Of a DNA stretch of 16,816 bases, positions 1 through 9,088 are shown piece after piece (within the stretch, counting starts at the first letter, position 1; every line of letters begins with the position of its first letter). The position numbers were made by a program, and so were the translations under genes. The DNA is taken from NCBI GenBank assembly GCA_001931905.2, contig MSJI02000401.1:1-16816 (forward strand). Direction: 5' to 3'. The notes under the pieces are model-generated. The model worked only from the letters and a program-made list of their open reading frames with translations. It was not told the origin of the DNA and did no database searches. The DNA is from Cladosporium sp. IMV 00045. Lineage: Eukaryota; Ascomycota; Dothideomycetes; Cladosporiales; Cladosporiaceae.

Positions 1-387
1 TTTTTTTCATGGCAAAGAGAAGATCTTGCAAATTGTGCAGATTCCAATTCATCAAGAAAGATTGGTAGAGCTAAATAAAGACACCATGTTTATTCTCTAA
101 TTTCTCGGATTCTCGTCAATGCTTGTATTTGTACTGTGAGGTTGCTAGCCACCTGGAGCACAGTCATCAGTATAGAAAGAGTAGGATCGACTTTCCATAT
201 CATTAAGCTATATACCTCGATCAACCTTTGCCATGTCTCGTTCACACGTATGCACGTTCCAATTAAGATGTAAAACGAACCTTAGGGTTATAACCCATCC
301 AACCCATGTTTTTCTTTGTGTATCATCCGCTTCCCTTTCCTAGCCAACCAATCCACATGCAATCCCACTTCTGCCGTTCCTCATTAA
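1..387. other. Downstream flank of acyltransferase gene
   Basis: This AT-rich stretch lies 3' of the minus-strand acyltransferase and should hold its 3' untranslated region and terminator. I see no ORF, RNA gene or repeat in it. T-rich words on the plus strand near 88-96 could correspond to an A-rich polyadenylation region of the minus-strand transcript, but no exact signal can be fixed from sequence alone. Confidence 0.5.
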
Positions 388-1668
388 TCAAGTCAACCTA
401 TCAATGACCTTCACAGCGATTCTACCCAGTAGGCCAGCCGCAGAGACTGGCGCATACATCTGTAAGAACTCAGTAGGGTTCCTCGGCTTGACCTCAGTGT
501 TGATGTACGGCGTCTTGAAAGCGTCATCAGGACCATTCTCAATGCTGACAGCGTCCACGGAGGCAGGGAATTTGCCCGTCTCCATGAACATGGCCAGCAA
601 CTCGTCCTTCTCCCGCCACCTCGCGAGCACCCACTCATACATGGCGTCCTTGTCGTCGATAGGCATATCCTTGACGGCGAACCGGCGCCAGTGCATGTTA
701 ACAGACTTGGGCGGTCGGCCTTGGAAGTAGACGGAGCGCAGGGTGAAGAGATCCTGCCCGTACTCTCCGAGGGGAATGCCCTCGTATGCGATGGTGCAGT
801 CGTAGACGTAATCGACCGTATCCCTGAGCTCCTGCATGCAGAATTGCAAGCCCGTCGAGCGCGGGAGAAGCACGTGTTTCATATCCTCCGTATCCGATTT
901 TGCGGCGAATTTGGCAGAGGACTTGCGCGTGTTAGCGCTGAGATTCGTGCCTTCGGGAAATATCAGCAGCCACATCGGGTCAAGCTGAGCTCCGCCCTGG
1001 TCGCCGGACAACGGGCCTGAGTGTCTTGAATTGAGTTTTTGGAGGCGGTATCGCAGGCGTTCTTGGTCCTTGGCCCATTTGCGGGCCATGAAGACGAAGC
1101 CGTAGAATTGCATGGCGGGACCGATGATGGGTATCCATTTCAGGCTTTCTTTCAAGATGATGTAGATGTGGCCGTGCGTGGGCGTCGAGTTTGTGTAGGC
1201 GATCCACCAGAGGTACAGCCAGTCGGTATAGATTTGGTGGTTGGCCAGGAGAATGATGCGGTCTGGGAAATCAACACGAAGAGATCCATCAGCCTCTTGA
1301 TGCAGTTGACCAGCAACACTCTTGTCGCCGCTGATGCGAATTAAAGTAGGGCTGAACCATTGAGTCATCGTCGTTACGAGTAGGCCAAAGTATTGCTTTG
1401 TGAGCGCCATGTAGGCGTAAAAGTCATCTTTGGAGAAGAAGTAAAGCGGTGCTCCTAATATCTGTGCGAAATGGATGAACAGGCAGGAGCCTAGGAAGTA
1501 GAGGCCGAAACCAAGGATACGAAGGAGTTGCATGAAGGCACCGTGTTGCGGCGGCCCGAGTGGATGTTCATCTTTGTCAGACTCCAGCTTGCCGTTTGGG
1601 AGGGCCGCGTTTTCATTCGAGTTAGGTTGTTTGCGAAGGCGAGCGCCTCCGGTGTTTGTTTGTGACAT
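388..1668 (-). CDS. Membrane-bound lysophospholipid acyltransferase (PlsC/LCLAT1-like)
   Basis: This gene is a single exon of 426 codons. The protein belongs to the glycerol-phosphate acyltransferase superfamily, which moves an acyl chain from acyl-CoA to a lysophospholipid. Visible motifs are NHx4D (NHQIYTDW, residues 143-150, the catalytic His and Asp) and the substrate-binding FPEGT (237-241), followed by the block VLLPRSTGLQ (266-275). One hydrophobic segment at about 48-78 and further hydrophobic stretches near 150-195 point to anchoring in an internal membrane, probably the ER. The first 45 residues are polar and look disordered. The layout matches the LCLAT1/AGPAT5 branch; yeast relatives are Cst26/Psi1 and YDR018C, linked to phosphatidylinositol acyl remodelling. 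The start ATG (plus-strand CAT at 1666-1668) has the favourable context AAAATGT. The gene is divergent from the NAD kinase gene. The family call is firm; the exact lysolipid substrate is inferred. Confidence 0.9.
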   Translation of the reverse strand: MSQTNTGGARLRKQPNSNENAALPNGKLESDKDEHPLGPPQHGAFMQLLRILGFGLYFLGSCLFIHFAQILGAPLYFFSKDDFYAYMALTKQYFGLLVTTMTQWFSPTLIRISGDKSVAGQLHQEADGSLRVDFPDRIILLANHQIYTDWLYLWWIAYTNSTPTHGHIYIILKESLKWIPIIGPAMQFYGFVFMARKWAKDQERLRYRLQKLNSRHSGPLSGDQGGAQLDPMWLLIFPEGTNLSANTRKSSAKFAAKSDTEDMKHVLLPRSTGLQFCMQELRDTVDYVYDCTIAYEGIPLGEYGQDLFTLRSVYFQGRPPKSVNMHWRRFAVKDMPIDDKDAMYEWVLARWREKDELLAMFMETGKFPASVDAVSIENGPDDAFKTPYINTEVKPRNPTEFLQMYAPVSAAGLLGRIAVKVIDRLT

Positions 1669-2075
1669 TTTGTGCTGCTGTCTCTACCCGGATACTCCGG
1701 ATCGACGCTATGCTGTGCCACTGACCAGAGATGCTGTGATAGTTGGATGTTGCGATCGATGTTTGATCTTTTCTAGGATACGTTCATCCTCCAGAATATC
1801 AAGTGAGAGTTTTTGCGCCGTTAAGCTATCGCAGGAGAGAGTTGGGCGACGATGAAAGAAAGACGTGATGCAGGTGCTCCACTGCTGTTGCTGACTGGAT
1901 TGCACCGTTGGCGCATGACATGACGTTCCGGCGCAAAAGCCTAGAGGCTTGAGATCCGCGCGCATGAGATCTGGTGATCATCTGTCAACTTTATTCCTTC
2001 CATTTCGTAACTCAGACCACGATACTTTATTGCAGCAGGGTTTCAAGGAGGGTTTGCGGACCTGACGATGGGAGA
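1669..2075. promoter_or_regulatory. Divergent promoter of acyltransferase and NAD kinase genes
   Basis: This 407-bp gap separates two head-to-head genes and must contain both promoters and both 5' leaders. A CRE/ATF-type core TGACGT lies at 1921-1926. No clear TATA box is seen at a useful distance from either start. The binding site is only a short-word match and is not evidence of function. Confidence 0.45.
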
Positions 2076-3463
2076 ATGATTAAGGCATGGCGATGCTTGC
2101 GAAGCATACGGCCCGCTGTTGCGACACGATGCTTCACCACCACCGCGGCAAGGCGTGAAGTGCGCAGTTTGGCAGAGCTGCCTGACAGGATAGGCGCTGG
2201 GTTGCAAGGTATTATCGTCGCCTTGGTTTATCTCTATTTGTTCGCAGTATTGACAATGTCGTCGCAGAAACAAGTAGCCACGATCTCCTCTCACTACGAT
2301 GGCCAAGGCCTCCACGAAACGTCCTTTTCGTCAGCAAGGACAACGATGAGCCCGTACGTGAGGCTCTAATAGAGTACGCCAAACACGTCCATACCAACTA
2401 CCCCGAAGTCTCGCTCATTTTCGAGTCACACATCGCTCAAGATGTCGAACGCGATCTGCCATTCCCAATCTATGTACCCGGTCCGGGCGGAAACACCGAA
2501 TATTGCAATAAGGTCGACTTGACTACTACTCTGGGCGGAGATGGTACAATTCTACATGCAGCTTCGCTGTTTGCGACTGCGAAAAGCGTGCCACCGATTC
2601 TGTCGTTCAGCATGGGTACGCTAGGCTTCCTAGGCGAGTGGAAGTTTGAAGAGTATAAGCGGGCATTCAGGGAGGTCTTCGTATCTGGTGCGCCGTCTCC
2701 AATTTCGCCGAAAAGTACAGACGAACCTCACTACAGAGATGGCTTGGATACACATTCTCAAGGCGACCATGACGGCTGGTCAGCTGCTCGTGGGAAGTCT
2801 ATGGGTTCTTCACGCAACTCGCGAGTTTTGCTGCGGAACCGCCTGAGGATTGGTATTTTCTCACCAACTGGCGAGCGTTTGCCCCACGAACCTCCCTTCG
2901 CGCATTACGACCACAGATGTGAGGATATCTTCGCCCTGAACGAGGTTCTACTTCACAGAGGTGCTTTGCCGCATCTGGCGCACATCACTATCCTCATTGG
3001 AACGCCTCCTCATCAGAAAACCCTGACTACGGCTATTGCGGATGGGTTCTTAGCAAGCACTCCTACAGGAAGCACAGCATATTCACTGTCAAGCGGCGGC
3101 TCAATTGTGCATCCTCTGGTCTCCAGTCTGTTGCTCACGCCGATCTGTCCCAGGTCGCTTTCCTTCCGCCCTCTGGTCTTACCAGCAAACACCCCCGTCA
3201 CGCTCCGCATCGACGAAATCAATCGTGGCAAGGAAATCGAGGTCTCTGTCGATGGCGTGCGGCGCAAAGAAGGTCTCAAAGCCGGAATGGAGGTCAGGGT
3301 TGTAGGCGAAGAAGTCCGAACTGCAGGCGCGCCTGGAGCGCGAGACTGGGTTGGCGGTGTACCTTCTATAGTCCGCAGTGGAGGCGCTGGGGACGGCGAT
3401 GATCACTGGGTTGGTGGTCTGAACTCGCTGCTCAAATTCAACTATCCTTTTGGAGAGAGTTAG
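2076..3463 (+). CDS. NAD/NADH kinase, mitochondrial Pos5-like
   Basis: The enzyme phosphorylates NAD(H) at the 2' hydroxyl using ATP to make NADP(H). The model is join(2076..2208, 2268..3463), 442 aa. The 59-nt intron (GTATTA...CGCAG, with TTGAC before the acceptor) restores one open frame from ATG 2076 through the kinase domain. Residues 1-30 are Arg-rich and free of acidic residues until Glu28 (MIKAWRCLRS...TTTAARR), typical of a mitochondrial presequence. Kinase signatures follow in order: GGDGT (134-138), SMGTLGFL (159-166), the conserved NE (269-270), TPTGSTAYSLSSGGS (309-323) and ICPRSLSFRPLVLP (337-350). The C-terminal block and the NGGDG/NE pair match yeast Pos5, which supplies mitochondrial NADPH. 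A Ser/Gly/Asp-rich insertion of about 45 residues (about 185-230) is absent from yeast Pos5. An earlier in-frame ATG at 1974 is less likely because it would bury the presequence. Family assignment is firm; mitochondrial location is inferred. Confidence 0.92.
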
Positions 3464-4974
3464 ACATATATATAGCATTGTATAACAATGCGCCTGCAAG
3501 ACTATACTTGGAATCACAAACCTCTTGGGATCACGCACATGCGCCCAGCGCTAACAGCGCGGCGAACAGCGCGCGATGTGGGTGTTGTTATGCTGGCAAG
3601 TCACGTTCACCGCGGTCTTTGTCTCATTCGTGGCGGCGGCCAGTCAAGCGCCTGTTATTGGTGTCTGAGCTTTTGGGTTTCTGGCGGCGCGAGAGGCCAG
3701 CGAGAGATCGCAATGCACGGCCGCCCCTATATGTCTGGCTTGATCAAAACAAAGCACTCAAAAGGATCTCAGATGGAAATTGTCTTGATGTCTCTACCAC
3801 ACCATATACTGTCGCGCTTCGGAGTCATCGCCAGAAGTCTGTTGTGTCTACGCGTGATTGACTGTTGGCAGTTGTCCGGTTCTTCAGCGAACGGCAATCA
3901 TTCGAAGAGCTGTCCCGTGAGGTCGACGTTGGCAAGCCGTCCGAATAAGGATCAGGGACCCACCGAGATGTTGATCGCTCCCGCTGCACGTCCCCGTATT
4001 GACCGCACCTCATCTCGCTTGACCTCACTAGTGATGATATCGATTGCAGCGCGCGAGAGTCCGTTCGTACTGCAAACGGCTCCCTGTCAGATTCTTGCGT
4101 CTTGGACGACTCCGCACGGCCTCGCAGCCCTGCATCAATTGCTCTGAAAAAAATACCGAATAGGACGTAACTCGGCACTAAAGCGCCTCCACTTCGATGC
4201 ACCCTTTCGGCTCCCGGCATGCAGTATGCTGCAGTATGCATGTTCCGAGGGCGCCATGTTTTGGTATTGCAGCAGGTCTCAACTCGACTGGAAGCATCTC
4301 GGGCGCAATCCGTCCCGGGTCTCAGAGGAAAGTCCAATGGTGAGCTCAAATGCTGTATTTTGCAAATCAACGCGCAACGCCAGCTTCCACGATCTGATCC
4401 CCAGACAAATCGATCCTTGATGCCGAGCTAGGGTAATTTGCTTGCCTGTCCATTGGCAAATAGTGCTCGTGCTCGTACGAATAGCCAAATCTAGCACGCC
4501 ATATACGGCGCCGGCATGGTTTAGTGGATCGACGCCGGGGTTCGCAATCTCCCACGAGACGGCCTGATGGGAATGATCGCTCCCACCAAGCGTGTGACTT
4601 CTCCGCAGTAGTGACAGTTGCGACTCGCAAGGTTTCTCGGTCTGTCGGGTCAGACGAGATGCAGGTATTGGGGGACCCAAGAGAGATCTCCTGCAGTCCG
4701 GGCGCGCACGTTAGGTTCCCTCTTGAACCGATGGCACGCACCCTACCGGTGAGCACCGTTTTCTGTTTCTCTTCTTCGTTGTGTTTGAACGGACTGCGTC
4801 ATTTGGCGTGCCTTTTGCCCTATCACTTGTTTTCTCGGATGATGTTTCTTTGCTTGTAATTCGTTTTCTCATTTTTACGACTGTTGATGGAAAGATATCG
4901 CGACGGAATCTGAAGGCCACGGGATCCTAGAGTTTAAAGCCAGTGTGCCTTTGCACATACGACACCAGCACATC
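3464..4974. other. Long intergenic region, no convincing gene
   Basis: About 1.5 kb separates the NAD kinase stop from the next start. It holds the NAD kinase 3' region (an AT-rich TATATATA just after the stop) and the promoter and leader of the membrane-protein gene, with a T/C-rich stretch at about 4755-4880. ATG ORFs of 219 codons (3488-4147, plus) and 181 codons (3825-4370, minus) overlap here. Both are rich in Arg, Ser and Cys, match no family I recognise and look like chance frames. No tRNA or mobile element is supported. Confidence 0.5.
4887..4913 (+). other. Possible short upstream ORF before the 7-TM protein gene
   Basis: An ATG opens an 8-residue frame ending in TGA 61 nt before the main ATG at 4975. 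Another tiny frame (4839-4859) lies just upstream. If the transcript starts before 4839, both would precede the main start and could lower its translation. The transcription start is unknown, so this remains a possibility only. Confidence 0.25.
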
Positions 4975-7900
4975 ATGCAGCTCCGGAAATGCCTATCGAC
5001 CATTGTTGTCGCGCTGTACGCTGTTCATGGCGCGACAGCGAGGATCGAACGTCGACAGCACCAATTGGCAAGCGATACAACAGGATCCAACAAGGCTTCC
5101 ACTGGCATGACCACCGCGACATCTCCAGATGATACTACTCGGCGACTCGACATTGCTCACACACCTGAAGCCCCCGCACGCTCTGAAGACGGCCGCGAAG
5201 AGCATTGGATCTCAAGCTCAGAGAGCGTGCCAAACGGACCCGTCGATCAGATGAGCCCTACACCCATCAAAGCCGGTCTGTACGCAAGAGCAGAGGAAGA
5301 CGAGCCGATCCCAACCCATGTCCCGAACACGCTTCCGATCGAACCAAAAATCACTCCAGCCCTGGGCATCGCTGGCGCGATCATGCTGGGTACTGGCGTT
5401 GCGCTCTGTCTGGTCGGCATCAAGAAGCCTTGGCTCCACATCTTCATGAGTACCGCCTATCTGGCGAGCTTGGCTGTAACTGTTCTGATTATCTATGTTA
5501 TGAACCCCGACCACAGCAACGCCATTCAGGGTGCTTACATGGTTGCTGCGGTGGTCACTGGATTGATCTTTGGAGCGGTATCGCTCATATTCCAAGAAGT
5601 CACAGAAGGTCTTGGATGCATGCTTGGAAGCTTCTGTTTTGCAATGTGGCTTCTGGTCCTAGCACCTGGCGGCATCATCCACTCGGTTGCTGGACGCGGA
5701 GTACTCATTGGCGTTTTGACGGTCGTTGGGTTTGCGCTGTCGTTCAGTCACTACACTCGCATGTACGGTTTGATCGTGTGTACCTCTTTCGCTGGATCGA
5801 CCATCATCATCTTGGGAGTGGATTGCTTCTCACGCGCAGGTTTGAAAGAATTCTGGCTGTATCTCTGGAGCCTCAACGACAAGCACTTCCCACTGGAGAC
5901 GAACACCTACCCCATCACCCGCGGCATTCGAGTGGAGATCGCCTGTATCATCGTTGTATTCCTTTTCGGACTGGTTTCGCAGTTCAAACTTTGGCAGGTG
6001 GTGAAACAGAAGCGCGACAAGAACGAACAGGAGCGCAAGCGCGTGGAAGATGAGCGTGCTGAGGCTGAAGCTGCTGTTGGCCGCGACATTGAGGCGAACA
6101 ACGAGAAAGAACGCGCTCAATGGGAGGCCGTCTATGGTGGGAAAGGTGGATCTCGCACTGTTGACTCTGGCGTTGGATCTTCCATTGAGACTTTTGGCAA
6201 GGATCAAGTCAGCGTCAAGGAACGGGAGTTGGATCCCGTTGAACTAAGTGATATCGCAGAAGTACAGTCGCAGCGCAGAAGCGGCGGCGACGACGACGAG
6301 CGAAAGTCACTTGAAGGTCAACGGAAGTCCGGAGAAATTGTAGAAAGGCAATCGATGGAAAGTGGAGAACGATCTAGCCGCAACTCGCAAGATTCAGCGC
6401 AGAGAAGCGACGGCGACAACACCCACATTGGCGAGGAAACTGGCGAGACCGACAATTCAACACAAGCTTATGCACCAGGCGCTCCGGAGGTGGTTCCCCT
6501 TCCATTCTCAGTCCCCACCGAAGAGCAAGACCTACCACAAGGTGCAGAGCCCAAGTCCGAAGCGCCCAGAGCATCCCTGGAAGAGTCTAAAGCTGAGAGC
6601 GTTGGTATGCCACTGAAGAAGGCTTCTCTGAGGCAGCTTGACGAGCAGTTCGCTGCTGGCATGGCGCGACGTCGCGATGACCAACAATCATCTATCGCGG
6701 CGACAGCCGATGATATTGCCGTTATCGAAGAGCTACCAGGGCAGCATTGGAACCGAAATTCTGCTATCAACTTGGCTGCCGGGCCCGAAATCACGGCTCT
6801 GGCTCCTCCGCATAATGAACGTAGCCACTCCAGAGGACCTAGTGTGGCATCACAAGAATTCATCGAGGACGCCGTGGACGAAGATGACGAAGAGGCTTTG
6901 CCGAGAGAACCAGTAGTCATCCACCAGGAAACCGCAGCACCTGTCGCACCAGCCGCACCCGTCACCACTGAACCAACAGCAAAATCGCTGGCTGCTTCTA
7001 AAAGCCTTCACAGCCTCTCAGATGCTGCGAAGACGCAAAGGCCGGATGGCAGCTCTGAAGGCCACCCGGGCAGCGTCTCTGAAAGCATGGTGCATCAGCT
7101 ACCTCCGAAGTTGTCCAAGATTGCTTTGACTTATCGCACGAACGAGTGGGCCAAGCACATCGCGGATGCAGACGCTCCTGAATATGCTGCTGAGGAATTA
7201 GCCAGACCATCTTCGCCTGGTGTTCAAATTGACACCAGCTTCCCTGAGGAAAAGCCCAAGCCGGTGGATGTGGAAGCCCTTCAACAAACCAACGCACCGA
7301 TTGAGCCAGTGGTGGTACCTACCCATAAGACTTCGAAGTCTTCCAAGAAGTCAAAATCATCACACCGCAAGAATAAGTCAAGCGAGCAGTCTAACAATCT
7401 TAACCGCACGCCTTCTACTCAAAGCGTGACACCGATCTATGCTGTCACCCGGAGCTCCTCACAGCTGTCTCTGAACCGAAACGATAGCACTTCCAGCTCC
7501 CCAGCTCGACCAATGCTGGGCTCTAAGCGCCAGACTTCCATCACTCACCAGACACTAGTCGAGTCGCCCGTGGAAGACGCACCAGAAACCTTCCAGTACA
7601 ACAATTTCAACCCCACTCCGAGCGTGTACGGCGACCAGGGCGCGAGCGCAAGCACCAACAACCTCCTGGACGAGCGGACCAAAATGCTACAGCGTCGACA
7701 AACAACCGTCTCCTTCAACGGCTTCAGATCAACACCCAGCCTCGGTCTGATGAGCGGCGCCATCCCTGAAGACCAAGCTCACCACCCCCAGGAGGCCACC
7801 CCCGGCATCACCTCCCCAACCATGAGCAGCCCGACGCTACCTCACTACGAAAACGACGACGAGAACATGACCCTCTCGCAACGCCGCTCTCTCATGCAAA

Positions 7901-8289
7901 ACACCTCCCAACCCCCTAATCCCACGCAACAGACGCCCACGCACAAACCTCGCGCCAGCGTCTACTCGACCATGGCCTACGACTCGCACCAACCCGCCCG
8001 CCAACCCTCAACCAACACGGCGCAGCAATCCGCGCGTCTGAACCAATGGCGCCAAACTCTGCAAGCCGACGCTCAGTCCAAGCAGCCGCCTTTGGTCGTC
8101 GAGTCGCACGCGCGGCAGAATATGATGGATGACAGGAGGCGGGACGAGGCGCGCCTCGCGCGGCAGAAAGAAGAGCAGGGCCGTCGTCAGAGCGCCATCG
8201 ATGAGGCCATGCGCAGGGGTCATCTTGACGGGGCGCATCGCGATGCGTTGAGGAGGATGCAGGCGAGGGCGAATAAGGATGGTGCTTGA
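4975..8289 (+). CDS. Seven-TM protein with TM7S3/TM198-like domain (DUF4203) and giant disordered tail
   Basis: This is a single exon of 1104 aa. I chose ATG 4975: the same frame is open upstream but has no ATG there, and starting here gives a clean signal peptide (residues 1-22, basic start, then STIVVALYAVHGATA). Residues 23-125 are a polar Ser/Thr-rich segment that would be luminal or extracellular. Seven hydrophobic segments follow at about 128-149, 155-176, 186-207, 212-232, 237-257, 264-284 and 319-338, with many small residues. This fits the fungal DUF4203/TM7S3-TM198-like domain; the molecular function of that family in fungi is unknown to me. A charged coiled-coil-like stretch (about 342-388) leads into roughly 700 residues rich in Ser, Glu, Gln and Pro, with basic patches such as KSSKKSKSSHRKNKSS. 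The last 60 residues are Arg/Glu/Ala-rich and helical in character. The tail is probably cytosolic and phosphorylated (inference). No known catalytic motif is seen. The gene converges on the UPF0642 gene. Confidence 0.87.
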   Translation: MQLRKCLSTIVVALYAVHGATARIERRQHQLASDTTGSNKASTGMTTATSPDDTTRRLDIAHTPEAPARSEDGREEHWISSSESVPNGPVDQMSPTPIKAGLYARAEEDEPIPTHVPNTLPIEPKITPALGIAGAIMLGTGVALCLVGIKKPWLHIFMSTAYLASLAVTVLIIYVMNPDHSNAIQGAYMVAAVVTGLIFGAVSLIFQEVTEGLGCMLGSFCFAMWLLVLAPGGIIHSVAGRGVLIGVLTVVGFALSFSHYTRMYGLIVCTSFAGSTIIILGVDCFSRAGLKEFWLYLWSLNDKHFPLETNTYPITRGIRVEIACIIVVFLFGLVSQFKLWQVVKQKRDKNEQERKRVEDERAEAEAAVGRDIEANNEKERAQWEAVYGGKGGSRTVDSGVGSSIETFGKDQVSVKERELDPVELSDIAEVQSQRRSGGDDDERKSLEGQRKSGEIVERQSMESGERSSRNSQDSAQRSDGDNTHIGEETGETDNSTQAYAPGAPEVVPLPFSVPTEEQDLPQGAEPKSEAPRASLEESKAESVGMPLKKASLRQLDEQFAAGMARRRDDQQSSIAATADDIAVIEELPGQHWNRNSAINLAAGPEITALAPPHNERSHSRGPSVASQEFIEDAVDEDDEEALPREPVVIHQETAAPVAPAAPVTTEPTAKSLAASKSLHSLSDAAKTQRPDGSSEGHPGSVSESMVHQLPPKLSKIALTYRTNEWAKHIADADAPEYAAEELARPSSPGVQIDTSFPEEKPKPVDVEALQQTNAPIEPVVVPTHKTSKSSKKSKSSHRKNKSSEQSNNLNRTPSTQSVTPIYAVTRSSSQLSLNRNDSTSSSPARPMLGSKRQTSITHQTLVESPVEDAPETFQYNNFNPTPSVYGDQGASASTNNLLDERTKMLQRRQTTVSFNGFRSTPSLGLMSGAIPEDQAHHPQEATPGITSPTMSSPTLPHYENDDENMTLSQRRSLMQNTSQPPNPTQQTPTHKPRASVYSTMAYDSHQPARQPSTNTAQQSARLNQWRQTLQADAQSKQPPLVVESHARQNMMDDRRRDEARLARQKEEQGRRQSAIDEAMRRGHLDGAHRDALRRMQARANKDGA

Positions 8290-9088
8290 GGGGGATGAGG
8301 AGTGGAGGGTGAAGATGTCCTCCTCCTGCTGCTGTGGTGTTTCTCGTTTTCGCTTCCCTTTCCCTTTTCTTTTTCTTTTTTCTTTTTCCTTCATCCTTTT
8401 TATGGTTTTGTTTCTCGCACAACTGCTTCTTCCGGCGCACTCGGGTTTCGCTTCAACGGCTTTGCAACGCGAGCCAAATCGGCTAGAAACGGCCGATGGT
8501 TTTTGTTCCCCAGATACCTACGCGATACGTTGTCTAAAGGTGGGATTCGGTAAAAGGGATTGGTTTGGCTGGCTGGCTGGATGGATATATCCCGGAATGG
8601 GGCCAGAAAGATATACCCACGGGTCAGAAACATGATGGGATCGGGGGACGATATGAGTGGGAAAGCTACGTTATATGTCGGTCTTTACTGTGGACTAGGG
8701 AAAGGGATCGGGGCTGGGACGAGGATGTACAATCGTTAATGTGTAAAAAATTTGTTTGTTGATTTCACTTTTTTTCGCCGCTAACATTACGACCTCCCTT
8801 GAACATTTCTTCTAAGGCGGATGCTCTCTGCCTTTTGCCCCAAGCGAAACTCCGTTGTCAGCGCCGAATCCGTTCATAATCAGAATAAAAATCAGCCGCG
8901 TGTGGATTGCCGTCAACTTCTTCTGTACCCTCTTTCGCTCGACGTGCTCGTTGATCGCATCTTCCTGCCCTCCTCTGGGAATCCGTGGGTATCTTGTCGT
9001 CGGGCGTGTGTATGTATATGTCGGTGGATCGTCCTCGAATGGCGGCGCCAAAATTCAAAATTTGATATCACATCAAGACATCTCCTCT
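8290..9088. other. Convergent 3' regions of two genes
   Basis: This 799-bp gap lies between the stop of the plus-strand membrane-protein gene and the stop of the minus-strand UPF0642 gene, so it should hold both 3' untranslated regions and terminators. It includes a long pyrimidine tract (8341-8401), a short GGCT/GGAT repeat (about 8563-8584) and A-rich words (AATAAAAAT near 8884, TGTAAAAAATTTG near 8741). No coding sequence is convincing. Confidence 0.55.
8341..8401 (+). repeat. Polypyrimidine (T/C) tract
   Basis: About 60 bases are almost purely T and C on the plus strand, starting 50 nt after the stop of the membrane-protein gene. It probably lies in that gene's 3' untranslated region. 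It could bind a polypyrimidine-tract protein or simply be low-complexity sequence; neither can be told from the DNA. Confidence 0.6.

Noticed and set aside
2681..2783. Second intron in the NAD kinase gene (GTATCTGG donor)
   Set aside because: Pairing it with the nearby acceptors (2736, 2783) breaks the reading frame, whereas reading through stays open into the conserved VLLRNRLRIGIF block.
3825..4370. 181-codon minus-strand frame as a gene
   Set aside because: It overlaps a 219-codon plus-strand frame, has random-looking composition with many Arg, Ser and Cys, and no recognisable domain.
4510..4560. tRNA-like words: TGGTTTAGTGG (box A-like, 4517) and GGTTCG (box B-like, 4539)
   Set aside because: The boxes are only about 12 bases apart, far too close for a tRNA, and no acceptor or anticodon stem can be folded around them.
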